Assembly (NCBI GenBank): GCA_902533075.1
Contig: CACAKN010000002.1
Location: 1 to 64,000 of the forward strand
Reading direction: 5' to 3'
From: an uncultured Pelagibacteraceae bacterium
GTDB taxonomy: Bacteria; Pseudomonadota; Alphaproteobacteria; Pelagibacterales; Pelagibacteraceae
DNA: 64,000 bases
Shown in pieces: positions 50,171 through 59,708 of the stretch. The notes below the pieces were generated by a model. It did not search any database. It saw nothing but the letters and a program-made list of their open reading frames with translations, and was not told the DNA's origin. Each line of letters opens with the position of its first letter. Position 1 is the stretch's first letter. Position numbers and translations under genes: made by a program.

Positions 50171-51076
50171 ATGGTTGAATTGAAAAACGAAAAAATTGCA
50201 GTACCTGTAGTTTTATTTGCAGGTATTCTTTGGTCTTTTGGACCTTTGGTTGTTAGATATATGGATGATCCCAATACAGTGCCTTGGCAATATATTTTTG
50301 GTCGAGGACTTACGATTTTTATTATTTTAAATTTATACCTGTATTTTGAAGAGGGATTAAATTTTTATAAAAATTATAAAAGGGTTGGTAAATCAGGACT
50401 TATTGGTGGATGTGGTCTTGGAGTAGCTATGATGTCATTTATTTATTCAATTACAAATACCTCTGCTGCAATTACCCTCCTATGTTTGGCGGCAATGCCT
50501 TTTTTTACAGCTCTCCTTGCTTTTTTATTTTTAAGAGAAAGAATTTCTTTAAATGTTTGGATATCTATATTTATTGCAACTATAGGAATAATTATTATGG
50601 CTGTTGGCAATACCGAAAAAAACTCGATTATTGGATTTATTTTTGGTATTACTTCATCAATTGGTTTTTCCGTATTTTCTGTAAGTCTTAGATGGAGAAA
50701 AGAAACTCCAAAATTTACTACAGTTGCAGTTGCTGGTCTAATATGTTTTTTAGTAGCATCAATTATGATACTGATTAAAGATCAACCTTTTTTTGCTTCA
50801 AGCTTTAACAGTTCAATGTTTTCTTTACATGGCACACTGGTTTGTATGGGTTTAATCTTGTATTCTATAGGTTCAAAAGCAATTCCAGCTGCAGAATTAA
50901 CATTATTATCTTTAACAGAAGTAATAGGAGGAATTTTTTGGGTATGGCTACCTTTATTTGGAATAAATGAAGTACCTTCAACAAGTACAATAGTTGGAGG
51001 TTTTTTTCTTTTTATTTCAATAGTTTATTACAGTTTAATAATGCGATGGAATAAAAGATTTATAGCTTTAAATTAA
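50171..51076 (+). CDS. DMT/EamA family transporter
   Basis: 10 TM EamA repeats. Confidence 0.87.
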   Translation: MVELKNEKIAVPVVLFAGILWSFGPLVVRYMDDPNTVPWQYIFGRGLTIFIILNLYLYFEEGLNFYKNYKRVGKSGLIGGCGLGVAMMSFIYSITNTSAAITLLCLAAMPFFTALLAFLFLRERISLNVWISIFIATIGIIIMAVGNTEKNSIIGFIFGITSSIGFSVFSVSLRWRKETPKFTTVAVAGLICFLVASIMILIKDQPFFASSFNSSMFSLHGTLVCMGLILYSIGSKAIPAAELTLLSLTEVIGGIFWVWLPLFGINEVPSTSTIVGGFFLFISIVYYSLIMRWNKRFIALN

Positions 51077-51087
51077 ATCTCTTAGTA

Positions 51088-52203
51088 ATGAATAAAAAAA
51101 AAATTAAAGTTAATAGTTGGAATGAATGGGACCCACTTAAACATGTTATTGTTGGTAGAGCAGATGGTACCTGTATTCCTGCCCCTGAACCAGCCTTAGA
51201 TGCAAAAGTTCCTGAAGACTCTGATATGAGGGGTAAGTTTGGTCCAAGAACCAAAGATACAATTGATAAAGCAAATCAACTTTTAGATGATTTTTCTAAT
51301 ATTTTAATAAAAAGAGGAATTCAGGTTGATCGACCTACACCATTAAACTTCAATCAAAAAATATCTACTCCTGATTGGCAGTCAGAAACTATGTTTGGTT
51401 GTATGCCGCCTAGAGATGTTTTACTTACAGTAGGAAATGAAATTTTAGAGGCAACTATGAGTTACAGGTGTAGATGGTTTGAATATCTTTGTTATCGACC
51501 ATTATTAAAAGAATATTACAATTCAGACCCAAATATGAAACATGAATCTGCCCCTAAACCTAGGTTAACGGATGATGATTATCGAAAAGATTATTTATCA
51601 GATAAAATTGGGATTCAAAAAAGACTTCAGTGGACTGAGGATAAATTTTTTGTAACAACCGAGGAAGAGCCATTATTTGATGCTGCAGACGTTCTAAGAT
51701 TTGGAAAAGATCTTGTTGTTCAACATGGATTTACAACAAATTTAAAAGGAATTGATTGGCTTAAAAGACATTATAAAGATCACAGAATACATGCTGTAAA
51801 TTTTCCAGGAGATCCTTATCCAATACATATAGATGCAACATTTACACCTATTAGAGAAGGATTAATTATTAACAATCCTCAAAGAAGATTACCAAAAAAT
51901 CAAAAAAAACTTTTTGAAAATAATGGGTGGGAAATAATTGATGCTGCTCAGCCAGCTCACAATGAACCACCACCACTTTGTTACTCATCAGTATGGCTTT
52001 CAATGAATGTTTTGGTATTAGACTCTAAAACAGTTTGTGTTGAAAAAAGCGAAAAATATCAATCTGAACAACTTGATAAATTAGGGATGGAGGTTATACC
52101 AGTCGAGTTAAGAGATGCATATGCTTTTGGTGGAGGCCTTCATTGTTGCACTGCTGATGTATATAGAGAGGGAACATTAAAAGATTATTTTCCAAAACAA
52201 TAA
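51088..52203 (+). CDS. Amidinotransferase (glycine/serine amidinotransferase-like)
   Basis: NSWNEWDPLKHVIVGRADGTCIPAPEP; GDPYPIHIDATFTPIREG; GGGLHCCTADVYREG. Confidence 0.9.
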   Translation: MNKKKIKVNSWNEWDPLKHVIVGRADGTCIPAPEPALDAKVPEDSDMRGKFGPRTKDTIDKANQLLDDFSNILIKRGIQVDRPTPLNFNQKISTPDWQSETMFGCMPPRDVLLTVGNEILEATMSYRCRWFEYLCYRPLLKEYYNSDPNMKHESAPKPRLTDDDYRKDYLSDKIGIQKRLQWTEDKFFVTTEEEPLFDAADVLRFGKDLVVQHGFTTNLKGIDWLKRHYKDHRIHAVNFPGDPYPIHIDATFTPIREGLIINNPQRRLPKNQKKLFENNGWEIIDAAQPAHNEPPPLCYSSVWLSMNVLVLDSKTVCVEKSEKYQSEQLDKLGMEVIPVELRDAYAFGGGLHCCTADVYREGTLKDYFPKQ

Positions 52204-52204
52204 A

Positions 52205-52432
52205 TTAATTAGGATTTCTTTTTAAGTATTCAATAAAGTTTATTACCTCATTGAATTTTTCATCAGGTATATCTTTATAACTAGCATTAAACTTTTCTTT
52301 AACACAAAGAGCTACATGCGCGTAAGGGTTTCTTCCCTTCGGATGATTAGGATGATCTGGTAATTGTCCATTTAGAAAATCGCCAGCTTCCTGTGTCATT
52401 TTCCATAGTTTACTTACGTTTTCTTTGTTAAT
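52205..52432 (-). CDS. Small conserved-looking protein, probable ATT start (ORF track: ATG 52399)
   Basis: Frame open back to ATT 52432: (I)NKENVSKLWKMTQEAGDFLNGQLPDHPNHPKGRNPYAHV..; N-terminal extension matches the fragment at 53914-53982. Confidence 0.65.
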   Translation of the reverse strand: MNKENVSKLWKMTQEAGDFLNGQLPDHPNHPKGRNPYAHVALCVKEKFNASYKDIPDEKFNEVINFIEYLKRNPN

Positions 52433-52482
52433 ATTAATTTACATTTATATTAAATTTTAGCTTATAATAATTATTAAAATAA

Positions 52483-53826
52483 ATGATCGTAAAACATTTT
52501 TGTAACTCGTTTAACTTAATAAAAACTGGGAAGAGTACAATTGTTTGTGATCCTTGGGTTGGTGAAGCTGCACAAACTTCTTGGATATCATACCCGGTAC
52601 ACAAAGAAGGTGGAAAAATTTTAAATGAGATTAATCCAAATTTTATTTACATAAGCCATCTACACTGTGATCATTTTGATCGAATAACTTTATCTCAATG
52701 CAAAAATAAAAATGTCAAAATTATAATCAAACAATTTAAAATCCCAATATTAAAAAAAAGAATTATAGACCTTGGTTTTAAAAATATTATGGAATGCCAA
52801 CCATGGAAAAAATATAGACTAAATGATGATATTTCAATATCTATTATTCCTCAAATGTCTTCAAATAATAGTGGTTTAGAAGAGCAAATAAATTATGACT
52901 TAGATACATCTATTGTAATTCAATCGAACAAAACTAAAGATGTTTTTTATAATGGGGTAGATAATCCACTAACATCAAAAGATTATAAATTTGTTAAAAA
53001 ATTTATTTCAAAGAACTTTAATAAAAAAATTGCTGTAACTGTTTTACAAGATGGTGCTGCTGGTGAGTATCCACACTACTTTTTAAATATAGATAGAAAG
53101 AAAGCAAAAAATAAAGTTATTAAAGCTTCACTTGTGTCTTTAAGAGAAAAAATAAAAATTCTTAAACCTGAAGCTTACTTTTCACCAGCACCAGGTGCAA
53201 TTATTAGCGGAAAGTTTTCTCAACTCAATGATTTAGTAGCAAAACCAAGTTTAAAGAATGTAAAAAAAATCTTAAAAAATGAACCAACGATACCTTTAAA
53301 TATTTCTGGTGGTGGAATAGCTACAAAAAATAAAGAAAAATGGACAGTAAAAGAACCAAATTATAATTTTACTCAAAAAGAGATTATTAAAAAATTTTCT
53401 AAGAAAAAATATTTTTATGCTGAAAAAGCTAATAATGTTAATATAAAGATTTTAAATGAAGTTTTTTTAAAAGCACTCAATAATTATTACGAAAGAGTTG
53501 CAAAATATCCTATTAAAACAAGTTGGAAAGTTGAATTTTCTATATATAAAAATTTATCTTTAAATACTTCTAAAAAAATCGACTTTAAAAATTCTAAATT
53601 TGTAAAAGATTACTACATGAAATTTAATACCTCAAAAAAAAAATCAAAAAAGAATTTTACATTATTGCGATGTCATTTAGATCAAAGCCTATTTTATGCA
53701 TTATTAGCAAAAAAAAAAGAAGCAAACTGGAATCATGCCCTTTCAGGAACTTTAATTCTATATGATAGGATACCAGATAGATTTGATCCTAATCTTTTAT
53801 TTTCATTAAATTTTTTAACAATTTAG
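52483..53826 (+). CDS. MBL-fold metallohydrolase-like protein
   Basis: SHLHCDHFD metallo-beta-lactamase motif; long uncharacterised C-terminal domain. Confidence 0.8.
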   Translation: MIVKHFCNSFNLIKTGKSTIVCDPWVGEAAQTSWISYPVHKEGGKILNEINPNFIYISHLHCDHFDRITLSQCKNKNVKIIIKQFKIPILKKRIIDLGFKNIMECQPWKKYRLNDDISISIIPQMSSNNSGLEEQINYDLDTSIVIQSNKTKDVFYNGVDNPLTSKDYKFVKKFISKNFNKKIAVTVLQDGAAGEYPHYFLNIDRKKAKNKVIKASLVSLREKIKILKPEAYFSPAPGAIISGKFSQLNDLVAKPSLKNVKKILKNEPTIPLNISGGGIATKNKEKWTVKEPNYNFTQKEIIKKFSKKKYFYAEKANNVNIKILNEVFLKALNNYYERVAKYPIKTSWKVEFSIYKNLSLNTSKKIDFKNSKFVKDYYMKFNTSKKKSKKNFTLLRCHLDQSLFYALLAKKKEANWNHALSGTLILYDRIPDRFDPNLLFSLNFLTI

Positions 53827-53913
53827 CATTTTATTGAATGCATAAAAAAATGGATATTTATTTTTAATAAAAATTAAAAAATTTGCTTAACTAGTGTGAG
53901 CTAGTGTGTTCAT

Positions 53914-53982
53914 TTAACTCCCCAAATAATCGCCAGCTGCTTGAATAATTTTCCAAAGTTTACTTCCATTTTCTTTGTTCAT
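53914..53982 (-). pseudogene. Truncated paralogue of the 52205-52432 gene: MNKENGSKLWKIIQAAGDYLGS*
   Basis: DNA and protein similarity to the 5' part of 52205-52432; ATG overlaps the stop of the phyH-like gene (TAATG). Confidence 0.7.
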
Positions 53983-54809
53983 TAATATTTACCTTTTTTT
54001 GAAGATCCTTTATAAAAAATATCTTGTAGGTTATCATTTTCTTGTTTTTTTATTCTTAAATCATCTTCCTTTAGTAATGATTTTGGTCTATCAATTTTTT
54101 TATGATAATTAAATTCGTCAACACCTCTTGCTAATTGAACTCCATTTTTACCTAAAATTTGTTTAACATTGGTACTTATATAACTTTGAATTACAAAGCC
54201 TATTCTTCGATCATCACTTTTATTAAGATCTGAACCATGCACAATAGTTGGATGATGAAGAGACATTTGTCCTGCATTTAAAATTAAAGGTGTAGTTTTT
54301 TCTTTTGGCACATTTTTGACAGTTTGACCTCTAGTTAATAAATTACCTTCATTAAACTTTTCATCATGTTCTTTAAGATTATTTTTATGTGAGCCAGACC
54401 ACATTCTCATACAACCATTTTTTTCATTAGAATCTGTTATTGCAACCCAAGCAGTTACCCAATTATAAGGTTCTAAACCTATGTACTTAGCATCTTGATG
54501 ATAACTAACAAAACCTTTTTCATTTGGATTTTTAATAAACAAAGTTGTTCCACAAACAAGAATATTTTTACCAATTAAACTTTCAACCGCATCTAAAATT
54601 TTTGGATTATGTGTAACTTCATCAAGCAAAGGTGAAATCAAATGAGCGTTATATCTACCTGATTTTTCTAACTCCCCAGGAATTTTATTTTCAATTAATT
54701 CAATTTCTTCTCTAATTTCTTTTGCTTTTTCTTTTGAGAAAATATTTATTGGAGAGACAAAACCTTCATCTTTATATTGTTTGAGTTGATTTGAGGAAAG
54801 ATAAGACAT
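53982..54809 (-). CDS. Phytanoyl-CoA dioxygenase (PhyH) family protein
   Basis: FVSYHQDAKYIGL (HxD), MRMWSGSHKN, MSLHHPTIVHGSDLNKSDDRRIGFVIQ. Confidence 0.9.
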   Translation of the reverse strand: MSYLSSNQLKQYKDEGFVSPINIFSKEKAKEIREEIELIENKIPGELEKSGRYNAHLISPLLDEVTHNPKILDAVESLIGKNILVCGTTLFIKNPNEKGFVSYHQDAKYIGLEPYNWVTAWVAITDSNEKNGCMRMWSGSHKNNLKEHDEKFNEGNLLTRGQTVKNVPKEKTTPLILNAGQMSLHHPTIVHGSDLNKSDDRRIGFVIQSYISTNVKQILGKNGVQLARGVDEFNYHKKIDRPKSLLKEDDLRIKKQENDNLQDIFYKGSSKKGKY

Positions 54810-54825
54810 ATTATTTAAAGATTAT

Positions 54826-55614
54826 ATGAGTGGCTCTATTTCTTCAATAAATTACTGTCCTGTAAAATCAATATCATTTCAAACTTCCAATGAGTGTAAA
54901 ATAAAAAAAAATATAGGAATAGTTAATGATAGAATTTTTGCATTTTCTAAAGGTTTAGAATTTAATCAAGCAAGGTTATTTGAAAAAAATCTAGAAGAAA
55001 GGAGAGGTAAATGGAATAAAATTTTAACTCTCAAAAACTCCCCTGTATTAAATAAGTATAATTTTAAATTTAAAGATAATAAGTTAACATTTACCCAAAG
55101 AGGTAATGAAATTCTAACTATCGATATTAGCAAGAAAAATGAGTATGATTTACTTTCAAACAAAATTTTGGAATTAGAGGGTTCTCTTCAAAAACCAATA
55201 TTTTTGATGGAAAATATAGACATCCCTTTTTTTGATACATCAATATCAAATAAATCTGTCTTAACTCACTCGATATCTTTTATAAATAACAAAAGTATTG
55301 AGGATTTTGAAAAAAAAATTAATCAAACAATTGAACCCCAAAGATTTAGAGGCAATATACATGTTGATGGAATAGAAGCATGGGAAGAAAGAAACTGGAT
55401 CGGACGGATTATTAAGATAAATGATATTTCATTCAAGGTTGAAAAAAATATACCAAGATGTGTGGCGATTAATTTAAAACCAAGCTCTGATGATAATAGT
55501 TTAAATTTACTTAACTCTTTAAAAAAAACTTATAACCACTTTGATATGGGAATTTATCTTACTGCTCTTGATGATGGACAGGTAAATATTGGTGACAGTG
55601 TTTCAATAAAATAA
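54826..55614 (+). CDS. MOSC domain-containing protein
   Basis: N-terminal MOSC beta-barrel pattern; QRFRGNIHVDGIEAWEERNWIGRIIKI; PRCVAIN. Confidence 0.88.
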   Translation: MSGSISSINYCPVKSISFQTSNECKIKKNIGIVNDRIFAFSKGLEFNQARLFEKNLEERRGKWNKILTLKNSPVLNKYNFKFKDNKLTFTQRGNEILTIDISKKNEYDLLSNKILELEGSLQKPIFLMENIDIPFFDTSISNKSVLTHSISFINNKSIEDFEKKINQTIEPQRFRGNIHVDGIEAWEERNWIGRIIKINDISFKVEKNIPRCVAINLKPSSDDNSLNLLNSLKKTYNHFDMGIYLTALDDGQVNIGDSVSIK

Positions 55615-55702
55615 TTTTTATCAACTTGAGATTGTAATTTTTCAACTATACTTTTTAAATCTTTTTTGATTTAATTATTTATTAATTAAAAATAATGAGG
55701 AG

Positions 55703-56554
55703 ATGAAAATGAGTAAAATATTTAAGTCATTAATAGTTTTTCTTGTGCTTCTTTTTTCAATTTCTGCAGTAAATGCAAAAACTCTTACTGAAAGACTTGC
55801 GGATGGACATAAATTAAGACTAGGTTTTGGAACAGCAGTGCCCTGGGCTTACGCTGGAGATGGTGGTGAAGCTTTAGGATTTGTTAATATGATAGCATTA
55901 ACAGTTCTAGAAGAGATGGGTATCACTGAACATGAAACAAAAGTTTTTGAATGGTCAGGATTAATTCCAGGATTAAATGCAGACCGTGCAGATATGATTA
56001 CTGGTGGTATGTATATTTTAAAAAGTAGATGTGCAAACATGGACTTTTCAGATCCAATAGGTGTATTTGGTGATGCAATGCTAGTGCCAAAAGGTAATCC
56101 AAAAAACATTAACAACTATGCAGACGTAATTTCAACTGGGGCTAAATTAGTTACAGGAACTGGATTTAATACTGTAGAAGCAGCTAAAAAATATGGTGTG
56201 CCAGACAGTCAAATGCTTTTAGTTGAAGGTGAAGTTGGTATCTTAGCAGCAATGAAAGCTGGAAGAGCTGACGTTGCAGTACAAACATTCTTTGGTGCTA
56301 AAGAGCATGAGAAAAAAACTAATGGCAAATTTGAAGTTACCGATCCTAAATTAATGCCTAAAGAAACTTTAAACGTTGTAGGAATTGGATTTAGAAAAGG
56401 TGATGACAAATTTAGAGAAGCATTTAATGCAGCTCTAGCTAAAGTTATGGCTAACCCAGCAACTATGTTGAAAAGAGCTGGAGAGTATGGGTATGATAAA
56501 GCTCAACTTCCTCCACCAGACATGAGTACTGAGTGGGCTTGCTCAACTAAATAA
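55703..56554 (+). CDS. ehuB: Ectoine/hydroxyectoine-type (EhuB-like) ABC transporter substrate-binding protein
   Basis: Signal peptide; family 3 SBP fold; followed by two HisMQ-type permeases and ATPase. Confidence 0.75.
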   Translation: MKMSKIFKSLIVFLVLLFSISAVNAKTLTERLADGHKLRLGFGTAVPWAYAGDGGEALGFVNMIALTVLEEMGITEHETKVFEWSGLIPGLNADRADMITGGMYILKSRCANMDFSDPIGVFGDAMLVPKGNPKNINNYADVISTGAKLVTGTGFNTVEAAKKYGVPDSQMLLVEGEVGILAAMKAGRADVAVQTFFGAKEHEKKTNGKFEVTDPKLMPKETLNVVGIGFRKGDDKFREAFNAALAKVMANPATMLKRAGEYGYDKAQLPPPDMSTEWACSTK

Positions 56555-56577
56555 TTTAATAAGAAGTTATTAAAGTA

Positions 56578-56610
56578 AACCAGGCAACTTAATTGTTGCC
56601 TGGTTTTTAA
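56578..56610 (+). terminator. Intrinsic terminator/attenuator after the SBP gene
   Basis: AACCAGGCAAC-ttaatt-GTTGCCTGGTT plus T-tract. Confidence 0.88.
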
Positions 56611-56627
56611 AATTTAAAGGTATTTAT

Positions 56628-57299
56628 TTGACTTATTTTGAATTTTTAAACGAACATGGGATAACTCTTTTACTTGGAACAGTAACAACTGTGAAAGTGC
56701 TAGTTTGTTCAATGATTCTTTATGTAATTATCTCTATGATATTTGGCCTGATGAGGCTTTCTAAGAATCCGGTAATACAAGGGACAGCTACTATTTATAT
56801 AGAATTTTTTAGAGGTACTTCTTTGTTAGTACAATTATTTTGGGCATATTATGTTTTACCTTTTTTTGGAATATCATTAGAAGCTTTTACAGCAGGAGTA
56901 GTAGCTTTAGGTCTGAATTTTGGAGCATATGGCGCTGAAATAGTAAGAGCTGGAATACTTGCAGTGCCCAAAGGACAATGGGAGGCAGCTTATTCATTAA
57001 ATTTTACTGCAGCAAAAAGAATTAAAAGAATTATTATTCCCCAAATTTTTCCAATAATATTGCCACCAGCAGCAAATTTAACTGTAGAATTATTAAAAGC
57101 TACAGCATTAGTTGCATTAGTTACCGTGGTTGATCTTACTTTTGAAGCAAAACAAATTAACTCTATAACGTGGTTATCAGCACAATGTTTTGGAACAGCA
57201 TTACTTATTTATTATATAATGGCTAGATTTGCATTAGTCCCATTTTTAAGATGGTTAGAAGTCTTAGCAGCTAGAAAAATTGGAAAGGAGAAAGTTTAA
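56628..57299 (+). CDS. ehuC: Amino-acid-type ABC transporter permease (EhuC-like)
   Basis: IEFFRGTSLLVQLFWAYYVLP; EAAYSLNFTAAKRIKRIIIPQ. Confidence 0.75.
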   Translation: MTYFEFLNEHGITLLLGTVTTVKVLVCSMILYVIISMIFGLMRLSKNPVIQGTATIYIEFFRGTSLLVQLFWAYYVLPFFGISLEAFTAGVVALGLNFGAYGAEIVRAGILAVPKGQWEAAYSLNFTAAKRIKRIIIPQIFPIILPPAANLTVELLKATALVALVTVVDLTFEAKQINSITWLSAQCFGTALLIYYIMARFALVPFLRWLEVLAARKIGKEKV

Positions 57300-57302
57300 A
57301 TT

Positions 57303-57980
57303 ATGGAAATGGGTTGGAGATGGGATTTTACTTATGAAATATTGCCTCAAATGGCAATTGCAACACTTAATACTATTCTTGCAGCAGGTGTAGGTTATGC
57401 AATCGCTTTGATTGTTGGATTATTTTTTTTATTAGCACAAAGAACCCCCTCTAAAATTTTTAATTGGGTTAACAGAGAATTAGTTGAGTTTATAAGATCG
57501 ACTCCATTGCTTATACAATTATTTTTTGTATATTTCGTATTACCACAGTTTGGTATTACTTTATCTGCTTGGGTGTGTGGAATGATTACTATTGGTCTTC
57601 ATTTTGGAACATATATGTCAGAAGTATATCGTGGAGCACTTGAGGGAGTTTCAAAGACACAATGGGAGGCTTGCAGAGCTTTAAATTTTTCTACAATTTA
57701 TACTTATCGAAGAATTGTTTTACCTCAAGCGTTTCCAATAGCAATACCAGGAATGGGTAATTATCTAGTAGGTATATTTAAAGATACTCCGTTGTTATCA
57801 ACCATTGGTGTTGCAGAATTATTCCATGCTGCCACAGCAGTTGGTGGTTATAATTATAGATATTTAGAACCTTATACTTTAGTGGGTATCATATTTTTGA
57901 CACTTTCAATTCCTGCAGCAATGTGGGTAAGAAAACTTGAACGAGATGTTAATATATCTCAAGGTAAAATAAAAAAGTAG
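57303..57980 (+). CDS. ehuD: Amino-acid-type ABC transporter permease (EhuD-like)
   Basis: VEFIRSTPLLIQLFFVYFVLPQFG; QWEACRALNFSTIYTYRRIVLPQA. Confidence 0.75.
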   Translation: MEMGWRWDFTYEILPQMAIATLNTILAAGVGYAIALIVGLFFLLAQRTPSKIFNWVNRELVEFIRSTPLLIQLFFVYFVLPQFGITLSAWVCGMITIGLHFGTYMSEVYRGALEGVSKTQWEACRALNFSTIYTYRRIVLPQAFPIAIPGMGNYLVGIFKDTPLLSTIGVAELFHAATAVGGYNYRYLEPYTLVGIIFLTLSIPAAMWVRKLERDVNISQGKIKK

Positions 57981-57983
57981 ATT

Positions 57984-58775
57984 ATGAAAAAAAATAATTC
58001 AGATCAAATTATAGTGAAGTTTGATGAAGTAACTAAACAATATGGTGATTTAGTTGTTTTAGATAAACTTAATTTAGAAATTAAAAAGAATGAAATGGTT
58101 TCAATTATAGGTCCATCTGGATCAGGAAAAACAACAGTATTGAGAGTTTTAATGACTTTGGAAAAGATTAACGGTGGAGTAATCTATTTAGATGAAGAAC
58201 CTTTAACACATATGGATTCGAATGGAAGTTTAGTTAAAGCGAATGAAAAATATTTAAGAGAAAGAAGATCGAAAATAGGTATGGTGTTTCAACAATTTAA
58301 TTTGTTTCCACACATGACAGCTTTACAAAATTGTATAGAAGCTCCAGTTGAAGTATTAGGTATGAAAAAAGAAGAGGCAGAGGAAAGAGCCTTAGAATTA
58401 TTAGAACTTGTTGGTCTATCAGATAAAAAAGATCAACACCCAAGTAGATTATCTGGTGGGCAACAACAAAGAGTGGCGATCGCAAGAGCACTTGCTATGA
58501 GGCCGAAAGTAATGTTGTTAGATGAAATAACTTCAGCACTTGATCCTGAAGTTGTAGGTGAAGTTTTAAATGTCATAAGATCATTAAATAAAGAGCATAA
58601 TTTGACAATGATTATGGTTACTCATCAGATGGGTTTTGCAAGAGAAATATCTGACAGAGTATGTTTTTTTAATGATGGAAAAATTTTTGAACAAGGGCCA
58701 CCAGAAGAATTATTTGGAAATCCTCAAAATGAGAGAACTAAAAAATTTTTACATGCTGTATTAGATGCTAATTAA
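57984..58775 (+). CDS. ehuA: Amino-acid-type ABC transporter ATP-binding protein (EhuA-like)
   Basis: GPSGSGKTT; LSGGQQQRVAIARALAM; LLDEITSALDPE. Confidence 0.85.
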   Translation: MKKNNSDQIIVKFDEVTKQYGDLVVLDKLNLEIKKNEMVSIIGPSGSGKTTVLRVLMTLEKINGGVIYLDEEPLTHMDSNGSLVKANEKYLRERRSKIGMVFQQFNLFPHMTALQNCIEAPVEVLGMKKEEAEERALELLELVGLSDKKDQHPSRLSGGQQQRVAIARALAMRPKVMLLDEITSALDPEVVGEVLNVIRSLNKEHNLTMIMVTHQMGFAREISDRVCFFNDGKIFEQGPPEELFGNPQNERTKKFLHAVLDAN

Positions 58776-58783
58776 AAAAAAGT

Positions 58784-59326
58784 TTAATTTTTTTTGGTTT
58801 CATTTATTTCAAAATCATCTAGACGTTTGAATAATTCATCTTGTAGAGATCTATCTTTTTCCTCTTCGATAGCTCTTCTTAATTGATCTCGTCTTTTAAG
58901 TCTTTCTTCTTTTTGCAACTCCTCTTCAAGCTTAATTCTTTGATCTTCATCGAATTTTTGTTCCCATTCTCTAATTCTTTGTGCTTCAAAATCTTTTTGT
59001 CGAGCTTCTTCATCCGCTTTAATCTTTTGTTCTTTTTGTTTTTTTCTTAAATCTTTTAATTCTCTATTTTTTTGTTCCTCCTCTCTAGCTTTTAAATCAA
59101 TTTCTTTTCTATTTTGCTCCTCATCTTTAAGCTTAAGCTCTTTTTCTTTGTTTCTTAAATCGTTAGCAATTGAAACTAAATTTTCATCTTTTTTAACAAG
59201 TCTTTCATTTTCAATTTTTTGATTATCTTCTTTAGATCTTAAATCTTTTTCTTTAATTCTTAATTCGTCTTCTTTTAGTCTAAACTTATTTTCTTCTTTT
59301 TTTAATTTTTCTTCCCAAATTTTCAA
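58784..59326 (-). CDS. Highly charged K/E coiled-coil protein (frame continues open to ~59418)
   Basis: Continuous K/E/R-rich heptad-like sequence; listed TTG start lies inside the coiled coil. Confidence 0.65.
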   Translation of the reverse strand: MKIWEEKLKKEENKFRLKEDELRIKEKDLRSKEDNQKIENERLVKKDENLVSIANDLRNKEKELKLKDEEQNRKEIDLKAREEEQKNRELKDLRKKQKEQKIKADEEARQKDFEAQRIREWEQKFDEDQRIKLEEELQKEERLKRRDQLRRAIEEEKDRSLQDELFKRLDDFEINETKKN

Positions 59327-59375
59327 TTCCTTTTTTTCTTTAATAAGATCATTATTTTCTTGAAGTTTTTTTAAT

Positions 59376-59534
59376 TTAATTTCTTTTATTTTCTTTAACT
59401 CTTGGTTTTTTTTTAAAATTTACAAAAGCTTTGCTTAAAGATTTAGTTGTAATAGTCGCAATTTTAGCCAAACCATTATTATTCTTTAAGCTTTTTTTTT
59501 TTAATTTAGATTTTAAATTTTTTTTTTTTGTCAT
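59376..59534 (-). CDS. Putative N-terminal part of the coiled-coil gene in another frame: MTKKKNLKSKLKKKSLKNNNGLAKIATITTKSLSKAFVNFKKKPRVKENKRN*
   Basis: ATG 59534 to TAA 59376; overlaps the downstream coiled-coil frame at an A9 run (59406-59414, T9 on +). Confidence 0.5.
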   Translation of the reverse strand: MTKKKNLKSKLKKKSLKNNNGLAKIATITTKSLSKAFVNFKKKPRVKENKRN

Positions 59535-59708
59535 TTTTTAAAAGTGTATTTGAGCAAAGAATTTGGTTTGATTCAATATATCAATGAAAAAAAATTTTTT
59601 TTCAGTGACTATTTTGAGTTTCAACCTATGAGTGATTATTAACTTATAATTCAATAAATTCGTAATATTCCTTTTGCATTAAAGTAAGCAAGACATTATT
59701 AATTTTTT

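Noticed and set aside
51060-51254. Minus-strand ORF opposite the amidinotransferase 5' end
   Set aside because: Shadow ORF of a conserved enzyme.
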